Part shown: positions 11,294-22,608 of the stretch, one piece after another
Position numbering within the stretch: position 1 is the stretch's first letter
How the letters are laid out: each line of letters opens with the position of its first letter
From: Gnetum montanum
Taxonomy: Eukaryota > Streptophyta > Gnetopsida > Gnetales > Gnetaceae
DNA length: 64,000 bases
NCBI GenBank assembly: GCA_015680685.1
Contig: MNCI01004717.1
Coordinates: 62,451-126,450, forward strand
Direction: 5' to 3'
Notes under the pieces: model-generated
What the model saw: only the letters and a program-made list of their open reading frames with translations
The model's database searches: none
What the model was told of the DNA's origin: nothing
Program-made: the position numbers and the translations under genes

Positions 11294-11826
11294 TCATTGC
11301 CTCAACTATGGCTGGATCATTATTGGCATAGCGATCTAATTCCTCCTGGTAAAGACATGTTCATAGTGGACAACCAATGAATATAAGGTACTGAAAGCTA
11401 TGAAAGCAACTTAGATTATTAATGAAAAAATGAAAATAATACTACCTTCAATAACATGTGTTGCTCTTCAACCTTCCTAAGGTTGCGCAAACATTCCTCT
11501 CTCTTAGAGTGAATGTATGAAATTACTAATAATTACTATGAATTTTGACCTTTATTTTCATACATTGAAACAAGTTGCCTGTTATGATGCATACTGAATC
11601 CTCTCTGCCTTTCATTAATGATTCTTTCCGTGAGATAAGTTCAGAACACCATTTCTTGGCATTTGAGAGATCAGCTTTCAGCTTAGAACATACTTGCCTT
11701 AACTGTATTAAATACATAGATTCAAAAAAATAGGCTATGAGTTATCAAACAATTTTAGCAACAAACACGAATCGCTCATTTTCAAACCTGATTGCCAACA
11801 CAGCTTGGAAGGCTCCAAAAGTAAAT
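11294..11826 (-). CDS. MND1: MND1 homologue, four middle exons (partial gene)
   Basis: MND1 pairs with HOP2 and stimulates DMC1/RAD51-driven strand exchange in meiosis. Four exons read cleanly on the minus strand: 11826-11788 (IYFWSLPSCVGNQ), 11702-11595 (LRQVCSKLKADL..., 36 codons), 11502-11446 (REECLRNLRKVEEQHMLLK) and 11345-11294 (EELDRYANNDPAIVEAM plus one base). Each has AG before and GT after, and lengths of 39, 108, 57 and 52 bp keep the phase. The order matches the family: the end of the winged-helix part (IYFWSLPS), then the leucine-rich coiled coil, then the ADNDPA-like motif. There are no stops. The first 60-70 and last 60 or so residues were not found; element A's LTR begins 84 bp downstream and LINE remnants lie upstream. 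It is either a living gene with transposon-filled introns or a gene fragment. Confidence 0.85.
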
Positions 11827-12421
11827 CTGTACAAAAAGTTACACACAGATTAAAAGCATTGTTACATTTAAAAATAGGGTTAGAAATGTTGAACATCTTC
11901 ACTTTCATTGCATAACAAATCTATAGTTTTCAATAAACTGTAATCTATTCAATGTATATAAGCTTAATAAGTTCATCATGTTCAAAATAACAATTCTGAT
12001 ATATTACATGATGAACACCATATCCAAATATAAGCTTTTTTACTATTTTTGGTCTCACATCACCAAAATCAAGAACACAACAAACTATCTAAATTTTTTG
12101 AAAATAATGTGGATTTTTCAAGAATTTTTTTTATTCTTAACATTTATTTCCGTTCCATTATCAAGCATTCTGTCAAACTGTGTATTCAAGTATCAAAGCA
12201 AATTTATATTAAAAAAACAGAGAAAATGTAAAACTTGCTAAAACTAGTAGACAGAATTCACTTTCAGCCATCTTTTTAATTTGCCATCTTTCATCTTACA
12301 TGAACCAGAAAAAATATGATTTAATTAAAATATAAAAATTAGATTTGGACCACAAGAAGAAACTTTTTAAGATTTTAGAGTTTAGCCATGAAATAGAATA
12401 TAAAATAATGACAAATATGAT
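11827..12421. other. AT-rich spacer or MND1 intron
   Basis: No exon-like frame was found. If MND1 is a complete gene this would be part of an intron. The overlapping plus-strand frames at 11978-12241 are AT-rich low-complexity translations without a recognisable domain. Confidence 0.4.
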
Positions 12422-13640
12422 TTGGAATTACATGCAATGCTACCATATTCAATAGGTGATCCTTCAAGCGGATCCACTGCTTCTTTGCCATTCTACAAGT
12501 TACCTAATGATTTACATAAATATATTACTCAAAAAATTTCAGGAAGGTATATTTTTATGCAAATTCTAAGTTATTTACCTCATTCCTCAAGTTTTTTTGA
12601 GTTATTCAAATATGCTATTCATGCATGCTATCTATCAAACTCATTTTTGTTAGTAGAATTTGTTGATTCGACAATGGTTTTTAAGACCCTTGATATTGGT
12701 GTTTTCAATCATCAGCATGCTTTATTAATTATTCAAAAGTGGACTTTTTCTTTTAATCTAACATCTTCTGAATTTCGCAAAGTTCCTTGTTTTGTTGAAT
12801 GGGCAAATTTTCCATTGACTTTAGAAAAAGTTGAAAGGGATATTGTCTCTTGAATTTGACCAATCAAGCATTTTGAAACCTTAGCTACATCTAATGGTTT
12901 TTGTAGAATTCGATGTATGATTAAGGTGGGTCTTGATTTGTTTAGGCGAGAAATTCTTCTATGTGCTAGCCAAATTGATTATGTGCAAAAGGTTGTTTAT
13001 TGCAATCTTGCAAAGCCATATCATTATTATCATCAAGAGGGTCATGTGTTTGATTCATATCCTTTTATGCTATGAAAAAAGGCTATCCATGTTCGTCAAC
13101 ACCAAGCTACTGTAAACACTACCAAAGTTCTACAATTGTTGTAGATCTTGCTAAGGTTTTTTCTATTGATGCTACAAATCCTACAATGATTTTTTCTACT
13201 AATGTTTCAATAATTAGCCTATCCTTTTCTTTTACTGCTGTTCAACAAAATATACCTTGAAGAAGGTTTCAATCAGATCAATTTCAAAGAATACTTTAAA
13301 GACTAAGGGGAAACAAATATCTATTCCTAATGTCTCACAAAAACTTCTTGTTGATCTAGATGATTTCCAAATGGTTCTACATAATAAAAAACGTCAAGGA
13401 AGTCTATATATTGACGATCACATACTAAATCTTCAAAATGGACATCATGTTGAAGATATTTTAACTACTAATAATTCATTTGCACTATTTGTCAAGATTT
13501 GGAGATACTATTTTTCGATAACGTTGATTCTTTTAACAAGGTCATGGCCTCCTTCAACTCCACCAAATGTTAACCTTTTCATGGAATGTCCAATTTCCTA
13601 CCCCAAAGGAGAAGTTTTTCCAAATTGGTTATATAGATGA
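12422..13640 (+). pseudogene. LINE-type ORF1 remnant (DUF4283 plus decayed zinc knuckle)
   Basis: The frame 12422-12853 carries the plant DUF4283 pattern: FLLVEFVDSTMVF, then LLIIQKWTFSFN, then VPCFVEWANFPLTLEKV. In plant LINEs and related proteins this domain is followed by a zinc knuckle of the YENLPKFCFYCHRLGH kind. Here the corresponding stretch, in another frame near 12975-13065, reads VVYCNLAKPYHYYHQEGHVF, so the first cysteines are replaced by Tyr/His. A third frame (13257-13640) probably holds the low-complexity tail. The protein would bind LINE RNA. Frameshifts, stops and lost zinc ligands show that it is dead. No reverse transcriptase follows. Confidence 0.65.
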
Positions 13641-13729
13641 AAACCTGAAAAGACATCCAAAACCATTAAGCCTTTCTTTTTTGTTAAATTGGAGTGTCTC
13701 CTCTCTATAGTACTCTTCTGTTGTTGTAC

Positions 13730-13778
13730 TCTAAATATATATGTATATATGTATGTATGGATGTATGTACATATGTAA
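13730..13778. repeat. TATG/TA microsatellite
   Basis: A run of TATATATGTATATATGTATG type with variants fills this stretch. It is a simple-sequence repeat with no other signal. Confidence 0.8.
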
Positions 13779-14400
13779 GGGTCCAACACCCAACAAATAT
13801 GATAGATAAAATAAGATAATTACCTTGATGACACCAACCTTTTCCTGACCTCAATTTTTACGTTTAATGTTGCTAGCTTAAATTTTATCTCAAATGTTTT
13901 TTTTTTTAATTTCAAAGATCGCATGGGCAAGCAATGTGTTAAAAATTTTATTATTGTGTCATGTTCACCCATTCATGTCCATGACAGTACCAAATATTGT
14001 AAAATTTTAAAAACATAAAACTTTTAGATCTTTCTACCATTGTTTTTAAGCTATTTGAACAATTCCATGAATATTTTACCATTTTTCTTGAAGAGTATTT
14101 ACGAATGCCTTGGATTTTTCAAATGAATATACCATACAACGCTCTACAATAAACCTCTCAAAATTCACTATTTTTAGCAACTTCTTAAAACTTAAGACTA
14201 GACATTCATTCACAATGGAAGATCCCAAACAAATTTGGAATTCGGAAGAATGCTTCCAATGATTAGATTTGTGTGAGAATGCAAAAAACCACTTCAATTT
14301 TAAAACTTTAAAACAGGATCTAGTCAAAAAAATCCTGAAATGATTGAAGTTCAAAAAATCGAATATGAAAACAAATTATCAAGTTTGTGATGTATGACGA

Positions 14401-14963
14401 AATGATGAAAAAAATTAAAGATCTGCCACTGCATGTGAAGGAGATGTGTCAGAAAGTAGTTGGAAGCAAAGTTTGCTGCTTGGAAGCCAAAACCAAAGTA
14501 AATCAAAATGATAATCAGCTAAAAGAAATCGCTAAATAAAAAAATTTGCATATCAGTACATTGGAAGCTATTATTGAAGCAGATCCAACAAAGAAATAGT
14601 TTGAGAAAATTGGTGAAGAAACTCACATAGATTTGGTGATGTGCAGTCTTCTTAATAAAGAAAAAGAAAAGAATGAAAAGGTCTATAATCTCCATTTTGT
14701 TAGGATAGAATAGAATGAACATGAAAACCTAATTAGAAGTGACAACAGTGATAAATAACATCATGCATATTGAACTGCCTAAAATAATGGATGCAATTCG
14801 ATTTGGGCCTAAAAATGGTAAATGTAAATACATTGTTGTCAAATTTCATAACACAAATGACAAATCCAAAGTTTGGAAACATCAGACTCACTTAAAGGGT
14901 TATAAAATTTGGATCAATGAAGATCTCACCAAAAGAAAACTTACAAAAAGATCTATAAAATAG
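14401..14963 (+). pseudogene. L1-like ORF1 remnant (coiled coil plus RRM end)
   Basis: The last 60 or so codons read IVVKFHNTNDKSKVW, then HLKGYKIWINEDLTKRK. This closely follows the RNA-binding end of L1-type ORF1 proteins, in which a VKF....DK..V stretch is followed by LKG..I.INEDLT. The preceding sequence, in the same general direction but with several stops (near 14536, 14598 and 14711), is Lys/Glu-rich and heptad-like, fitting the ORF1 coiled coil. The final frame 14739-14963 is open. This type of ORF1 end differs from the DUF4283 type found 1 kb upstream, so two LINE lineages left debris here. Confidence 0.55.
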
Positions 14964-16614
14964 AAGAAAGTGAAAGAAGTAAGAGTAGAAGGTTCTATAG
15001 CTTTTTTGGAAGAAATGATGAAAAAACAACCATCTATCTTCATTTCATGTTTACAAATTAATTTGAGACCTACTTAATGAGATCAACCTAGTATTTACTT
15101 TGGATGCTCCATACCCTATAAATACATTTCAGGTACCAGAACAGCTGGCATAACGATGCAATCAGAACAACCCCTTAGGCACAGTCCAAGAATGCTACGA
15201 AAAACACAAGGTTTTAAATTAAAAAACTAAAAACATGAAATAAGTGAGCTATGTTGAACTTTATTACATAAAATTCACCAATTTTTAACATGAGCAAAAG
15301 ATTAAATTAATAAAATAATATTTGAAGTACTATCATTGTCATCTTAGCTTTGCACCATCAAAATAGGGTCAACTATCTAAGTTTTCTTTCACAATTCACC
15401 GTATAAAGAGCTAGATCCTTACCTATTTACAACTTCATATTTTCCATTTCAATATTTAAAATACAATAAGATAATGAAATTAACCAATTAAACAATTAAT
15501 TTTACAAACCAACCTTTAAAAGTTGGAATTTAAGTTAAACCTCTGACGTGATTAGAATGTCAGAAAACCACCAACTTATTCTCACATTTCATCATCAAGA
15601 CAAACAAGGTCCATCTGTGTATTTTATTTCAGATTCTCAGTAAATTATCTCACTAGTACAATCTTGACAAAGTTACAGGAAGCTGACATTTGATGAAATG
15701 GTTTTTAAACAAAATTGGAGTATTATTAGATGAGATATGTTTCTTAATGATGTTTTGAACTAAGGCAAAATGGGATACAGGTGTCATGTTGGTGGCCATT
15801 TCTCAGAAGCAATTACAATCTTCTGTTTTTAAGACATAATGTCAATGTCAACATAGCCAACCGCATTTTGTTGGGACAAGGCTAAGATGATAATAATAAT
15901 GAATATTTGATGTCAACCCCCATGTTCTGCACTGTTCCCAGTTTAATCATGCAAAAGAACAATGCACTCTTTTCTGTTCTGTTGCAATCATTAAGGAACA
16001 ACGGAAGCCTATGTTACGCCAACGTTGCAACAGTAAGGAACAATAAAGAACATTGCCATTTTCATTACTGTTCTTCAAAAACTGGAGCTGCTTAGTGTGG
16101 TTGACAATAGGAGGTTTTGCACAGCTGTGACTTTCTGCTTTTAATGATTACTCATCATTTATGTTTTCAATTATAATATTTTTCTTGCTATTTTGCACCA
16201 TTTTAAAACTTCATATTCCATGTTACATTCAACGCTGGCAAAAAAAACACATAAACATTACCAAACTCGTTTACGGATGCACTTCCGCGCATCTTCCAAT
16301 TTCACCTTCATAGTTAGGAGAAGTGTGTGTTCTTTTCCCTTTGATTGAAAACAAGAATAACCACGTTTTGCCAAAATTCATTTCATCAAAGCCTTGGTTT
16401 CTTATACAAAATAACTTCTGAAATCTTTGCTTTGTGCGGCCTATTATAATAAGGTTTGACAATGAAACATTTGAAGATTATCCTAGAAAGAAAGAACATA
16501 TGTGTTTTTGTACTTTAACAATTTATGTACAGGTCACTACCAAATGCAACATAATTCAGAACAACAGGCAAAACCAAAGAACAAAGAAGTAGCCACATCA
16601 AGGAAGAAGGATAC
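14964..16614. other. AT-rich spacer
   Basis: No frame with recognisable similarity. The missing 3' exons of the ARABIDILLO gene and the missing 5' exons of MND1 would be expected here or to the left; I looked for both on the minus strand and did not find them. Confidence 0.5.
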
Positions 16615-19600
16615 CAAAGCTTCCACGCCCCCAGCTAGAGCAATTGCTTCCCGATTTCTATCATCAAATGATAAGTTCCACAACGCCCCAGCTGCTTCTT
16701 GTCTATTCTCCAAACAAAGTGCATCAGTTCAAAATACTATAAAAGCCTATGTATTAACTAAATCCTTAAGATCAGAAAAAATTTTCAATGTGTAAACTCG
16801 CACATTATGCAAATCAAAATGCCAACCTTAACAACTATTAAGGTTGGCACCCCATCAGTTGAAAGAAAACAATAGATAACTTCTATTAACTGTCTGAAAA
16901 CACTTAACATTGGAGGAAAGAACAATAATAATCGGCTCACCTGATTCCTTCATGATTTGAGAAAGTGAGTTGCACTAATGCTTCAAGAGCACCTGGCTCT
17001 TGACCCACAGCTGCGTTATTGCCATTGTTGTTGCCATGTGCAGCCAAATTTGCTAAAGAACGGGCAGCCTTTACAAACAAAAGCAAAGCTGTTAATGAAA
17101 ATCTGATATTTTCTTGGAAACTTCATTACTGCACTCTCACCATTTCCAGACTACAAAATACTTATGTATACAAACATGAGCTAGGTAGTCAACAACTGAT
17201 GATGTTCAACTAATATTAACAATTGAAGACTTACTCGTTTGGAACAGACGTTAAATAATTAAGCTAATCATGCATAGCTCTTTACAAAGAATTAGAAGTT
17301 GGGAAAGCAATTTCTTATCCAGCTTTAAAAATATGGCAAACATTCAGAGAACATGTCATTGGATAAAATTGACATGGAATAATGAGAACTTTTAAAGATT
17401 TGATTGAAGATTATAGATATACAAAAATATAATTAAAGAATATAATAATAACTACAAAACGAGGTATGCAGTGGCATTTTGTAATGCCAATGTGCATCCG
17501 AGAGCACTCAGTGTTTGTTGTTGGAGGATTTGGAGCATGGGATACATGACGATGAGTTCATTGGACCTAGGAATGGTAAAGGCTTCATTTCCCTGCTCAT
17601 TTGGCAGCTGGATGTAGATGAGCTCTCCATGTGCCCCATGCAACAGAGAGAAGTGATGATCTATATTGGTGTCAGTATACTATTCTTGAAAAAAGGTATA
17701 AAAATTGCAAAATTTAACATTTTGAATTGAAAATAAGCTCCACAGTAATTATGGCAGCAACCAAAATGTCCATCTATTGATGCTCAACAATTATTTTTCT
17801 TTTATTTACACTCCACATGCACTCTGAATTAGATCCTACAAAACCTCATCCCTCGGCACTCCCAACACATGTGAAACACAGCATATTTGCAAAGCTTTAT
17901 GCCCTAACAGCAAGTTTAGAATTTGTGTGTCTTTTCCAGTTGTAAGTTTATTTGTAAGTTGTGAGTGTCGCTTTTTGTATGTGAACCCTGGAAAGGGGTC
18001 AGAAAGGCAACTCTGACTTTTGATGTGCTTTTTCAGTGGTGTTGGCAGCTTTTTGAGGCTCCTAGAGATTCATTGGGCAACCAACTGCAGCTCCAACTGA
18101 AGGTGGATGACATTTCCACTTTCTGAGAATGTTAGGTGCACAAGAGTAAGCTCTTGAACACTCCTAACTTACCTAAATCAATGTATAGAAAGCTTTTGGG
18201 GCTTTTATACACACATTGTAGTCAGTAAGAAAGATATTTGGCTTCACCCTTAGGTTAGGGATTAGCAATGGGATGCATTGTGTGCCCTTTGAAATGTTTA
18301 GAAAGGTGGGTTTGTTGGGACCTCCATTACAGTCCTTACAAGAATATAGTTTAGTAACATGGGTAGAAATGAACCCTGAAAGCTCAAAAATCAAAAACTA
18401 TAAGTAATAAGGAAGGTCATTTGGTCTGGAGTTACTTGTTTTGAATTGTCGTTACACTCCCACAACATAGCTCGTTCGGACTGATATGACATTATTTTCT
18501 CATAACCCCAAGTCATTTCAGTGCCTATGCTTTTATGTTGCATTACTGAAGTTTTGTTTTCTTAGATACAAATTTAAGTTAGCTTCATTGTTGTTTAGTT
18601 GTGTCTTTTAATGAATGAAGTTTAACTCTTACCAGAGAAATTCACAATTTGTACAGCTTGGTCTAAAATCCAATAATGGAAATGATATCCATAGTGTTTT
18701 ACCCATCAAGAAAATGACTTCAGATTGCTTTATTTCATTGATAGTTTGTTGGTGAAGAGCTTTATATTGACTTTGGTAAATGATTTCAAGTAAAGTAGTT
18801 TAAACTTGAAGAGAAATTGAACATTGGGAAAACCGAAATTGATATTGGTGTTGGTGATTTGGACATTTAAAATGTAAAATTGGTAAAGGCAAAATTAATT
18901 GGTCAAAGAAGTAATAAAAAATGACCATAAGTACAATGAGATCAGTCTTGGGTTAAGGAAAAGGTTTAGAAACAAGTTTGGAAATGTCATTTGAAGACAA
19001 CCTAGGATGCTCGAGGAACACCAGCTTTAGAAAAGGCAATACAATGTAAAAACTAACTTACCGTAAAACAGATAAAAATAACCATGAAAACAAGCTTGGA
19101 AATTGAAACATTACCCATGCATATAACTCTATTCAGATTGCACTAAATGACTACTGAGCTTAAAATTTAAGAACATTCTTGCATTGTGGGAATGTATCAG
19201 CAAAACTTCAGTGTGTTTCAGTGTGCAAATGTTGCAATCCTACGAAAGTATCAACCACAGATGTTATATTGAATACGTAGATTTCCTGTGGAACTTGTAA
19301 AGCTTAGATGGAACAGCTATAGCACAACTCTTTTTACTCTGAAATTCTTATTTCAGATAAGCATTGCATGCTTGTGAAACCTCAACCAAAATTTTTTTGA
19401 AAAAATATGGAAAACAGAAATCAGAGGAAACACCTTATCAAGAAGTACACAGTGCTTTTTTGAAACGGTGCTAAGTCCAGTGTCCTAGCTGACACCTTCA
19501 ATTATCTATGATGTTTATTATAACAGCAAATAACGTCTCCCAATTGTTAAAAGACCCATCATTCCACTAACAAAAGCTTTAGTTAAACAGACAACTTACC

Positions 19601-21922
19601 TGCTCCTGAACACCCTCGTACTTGCAAGTGCATGCAAGCATAACCAGTGCATGTATACCACCAGCTGCTGCAACTTCCATGCTACATTTGTCATCAGCAG
19701 CTAAATTGGCAAGAGCCCCTGCAGCACGTTCCTACCATCACAAAGATAAACAGTGTGAATTCATAAAAACGAAATAAATTTATCTTGAGAATGTTAAAAA
19801 AATGTTTTATTTAAAAAAACAACGGTTCACCAGAACAACATCTCCAACCGAGGTCGATTTGAAAATTATATTGACCAGTGCTTTTATGCCTCCTGCAGTA
19901 GTGATGGCACCCTGCTAAAGAAATGTCGAAAAAGAAATTCACTACTGCATGGTTAAATATAGGACAGGATATAGGCATATCCCATATATCTGGAAAGCAT
20001 GCTGAACATAATAATAATCGAGAAAATCGGAACCTTATGCTCCTCTCCAACGGATAGGTTCCACAGTCCTCCAGCAGCCTCTTCAGCAACTAGTTTGTTG
20101 GGAGACCTAGCAAGCATAGCTAAAACACTGATTCCTCCTTCGAAAGCAACAGACTTCGCCACATCAGGGTCTACAGAGAGATTAGCAATAGCCTACAATA
20201 CAAACACGAAATATAAAATAATCCGTCCTAATACAGAACAATAGCGTTGCAATATAATAATTTCAAAATTTTGAAAATCCACCCGGTAGCTAGAGAAAAA
20301 GCAATTACTTCATTCATATTTATTCTCATGATTACAAAAGATACATATAGGAAGAAAGTATAGAATAGGTCATATTCAACTGAAATCTCATCTTAGCAGC
20401 TTCAACTTGCACGCCTTCGCGACAACACTGGCCAATCCCAAAAGATGTCTAATTCCGCCACCGCGCAACACTGCCACCGCCCTTTTAGGATCCACATTTG
20501 CATTTTCATCATCGACGACAACAAAAGTGGCAAGACCTGTGGCCGCCCTCTCCTGCACATCTTCTTGGGAACTCCTCACCAAACTCAGCAAGAGTGGAGC
20601 ACCTTGTTTGATCCAAAAATTATCCAATCCAGGGGCATTACTCTCTGCAATCGTCAACAAAGAGTGCGAAAGAACCCATTCAAGCCATTCCGTCATTTCT
20701 ACAAGACTCCTGTTCCCGGTTTTCATGTTCTCCACGTTCCAACCAAAATTCTGTTGTAGCATTGGTACATGCTTCCTTTATGGCAGGGGTGATATTTGTA
20801 GGTTTCAAAGTCTTAAGTTCTTCCATCATATCAGTGGAACGGGCCAACATAATCTTAGGTTTGCCAACGTGGATATCCCCTGCACCTTCCAAATGCTGGC
20901 AATTCAGAGCACATAAAACCCGCAATTCAGAGCACATAAAACCCGCAGGTTCTGAGATGATGCCAGAAACGACTGCGCTACGTTGCAAGGAACAGATAAT
21001 CTTAGGTTTGCCAACGTGGATATCCCCTGCACCTTCCAAATGCTGGCAATTCAGAGCACATAAAACCCACAGGTTCTGAGATGATGCCAGAAACGACTGC
21101 GCTACGTTGCAAGGCACATCTGTTCTAGAAACATCCAAGCCACACAGATTGGGAAGGCTGTTCCAAGAGGACGCAGCATTGCCCCACTTGACATTTTTTG
21201 AGCCTGCAACTGACAGGAACTTAAGAGAAGTAACATTTCCAAAAGCCCTCTCATCGATACTGGAGCAATCCAAAAACCCTATTTACACAAGGTCGGGGCA
21301 GTGTTTCCCCAGTGCCCTGATAGCCTCGAAGTCAACTTTCCTAAGCCCGGATACGCGCAGCCTCCTCAAGCGGGGCCAACAAGACACGAATCGCATCGCT
21401 ACTGATTCGGTCGCAGTAATCTGGACCTAGCTGCAAGCACTCGAGGGTTTCGCGTCTTGCCGCAAGCATAGAAAGAGTGGCATCAGTGAGCTCCCTGCAA
21501 AATTTGCCATGAATTTCCTTCAGGTTCCTTGCCTGCAGGTAAATGATCACATCAGCGGAATCGGCGCCACGAAATCTGAGGCTCTGAAGGTTTGCACATC
21601 GGCATGCTAGGGCTTTAGCATCAATGGCTTTCAGATGGTGTGCTCTTAAATCCAGTTTGTTCCAAAGCCACGGCGACGAAGCCAAGCTTCTCCAAGACTT
21701 GCAAACACAGGCGAGACTGGCCCTGTCCCTGTAGTTCAACAGGCTGAAAATAGCTATCACTGTGTTATCAGGAAGGCAAGTCCAGTCCACATCGTAATCC
21801 CTATCACCGTAAACAATAATCTCCTCCTCCTCGTATTCGCATGGATCATTGTTCTATTTACCTTTGCGTACAGGCCGTCTCGCCTTCACCTGAGTGCCTT
21901 TCCTTGGAACCCTGCGAGACAT
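16615..21922 (-). pseudogene. ARABIDILLO-like F-box/armadillo gene, disabled and 3'-truncated
   Basis: ARABIDILLO proteins are nuclear F-box, LRR and ARM-repeat proteins that promote lateral root branching, probably as E3 ligase substrate adaptors. The start MSRRVPRKG lies at 21922. The F-box (MDWTCLPDNTVIAIFSLLNY, 21790) and the LRR part (SLKFLSVAGSKNVKWG) follow, then ARM repeats in exons 20192-20034, 19911-19831, 19731-19600, 17068-16941 and 16702-16615. These exons have correct AG/GT borders and consistent phase. Lesions: an in-frame TAG at 21854 (or a 60-bp mini-intron), a frameshift near 21382, a TAA at 21283-21285, a 147-bp tandem duplication, a frameshift near 20760, another near 20430, and the first ARM donor mutated from GT to AT at 20391-20390. 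Roughly the last third of the protein (the final ARM repeats and the tail) is not found. Confidence 0.9.
20851..21114. repeat. Tandem duplication inside the ARABIDILLO pseudogene
   Basis: A unit beginning AATCTTAGGTTTGCCAACGT occurs at 20851 and again at 20998, a period of 147 bp. The left copy holds a further 23-bp duplication (20901-20923 and 20924-20946) that the right copy lacks. The coding result is that the stretch VLCALNCQHLEGAGDIHVG is repeated. The two copies differ at only one or two positions where they align, so the duplication is young. Confidence 0.95.
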
Positions 21923-22512
21923 TGTCGGTCGTGGAACCCTAGCATCAAACCCTCTTATTCCATGAACCTGAACCTGCAGCAATAGGAGGAAGAGATTGCT
22001 GCATTCTGGACAAGCATAGATGCGAAGCAGATAAAATGTATGTTGTGTCAAGGCAGTCAGTCAAAATGTAGTTCTATGCTATCTTCGCAGCGAAATCTGC
22101 TCCAAGAAACGCACGCAAACATTTACGATCTTGTAATACGGAAGCTTTAGCGGAATAAAACCCTGCAGCTATCAATAATATCCAAAATATGCACTTTTCA
22201 GGTTTTCGTTACCTGTAGTAGCGTTTGTTTGGCAATTAGCCAAATCCGCATATTCCATCCCTCTCTTTAGCTTTTCGGTGTGTGTGTGTTTTTTTTTTAA
22301 TTTTGGTCAGCTTAAAAATGCATCTTACTTACAAGGCTATTCTTTCCGCTTTAAACAATGGATATACTCGGTAAGGTTAAGAGTTGTTTAAAATACACAA
22401 GGTAATGAAAACAAGTTATTAAAGAAAAATAAGGAATAACATTTGCCTATGAGACAAAGAAATTCATGGCTTGTAGCGTACTATGTGGAGAAGAGGTGAT
22501 CCATTACAAAAG
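21923..22512. other. Upstream region of the ARABIDILLO pseudogene
   Basis: This is the 5' flank of the gene on the minus strand. A pyrimidine-rich stretch and a TG/T run occur near 22277-22300. No convincing TATA box or other gene could be assigned. Confidence 0.4.
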
Positions 22513-22608
22513 TGTCATGGTGCCACAATTACAAGTAAATTTTAAATTTGAAAACGATGGTGTCATGGTGCCACAATTACAAGTAAATTTTAAATTTGAA
22601 AACGATGG
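22513..22608. repeat. Perfect 48-bp tandem repeat, two copies
   Basis: The unit starting TGTCATGGTGCCACAATTAC occurs at 22513-22560 and again at 22561-22608 with no difference between the copies. No gene overlaps it. Confidence 0.95.

Noticed and set aside
13801-13860. Minus-strand stretch reading QEKVGVIK before a GT, a candidate upstream MND1 exon
   Set aside because: MND1 has KKGVIS at this place, but the match is only a few residues, the upstream acceptor is weak and the surrounding codons do not follow the family.
21804-21863. A 60-bp mini-intron (GTAAATAG...GATAG) that would remove the TAG at 21854
   Set aside because: Not excluded, but shorter than usual plant introns; removing it would not rescue the gene because of the other lesions.
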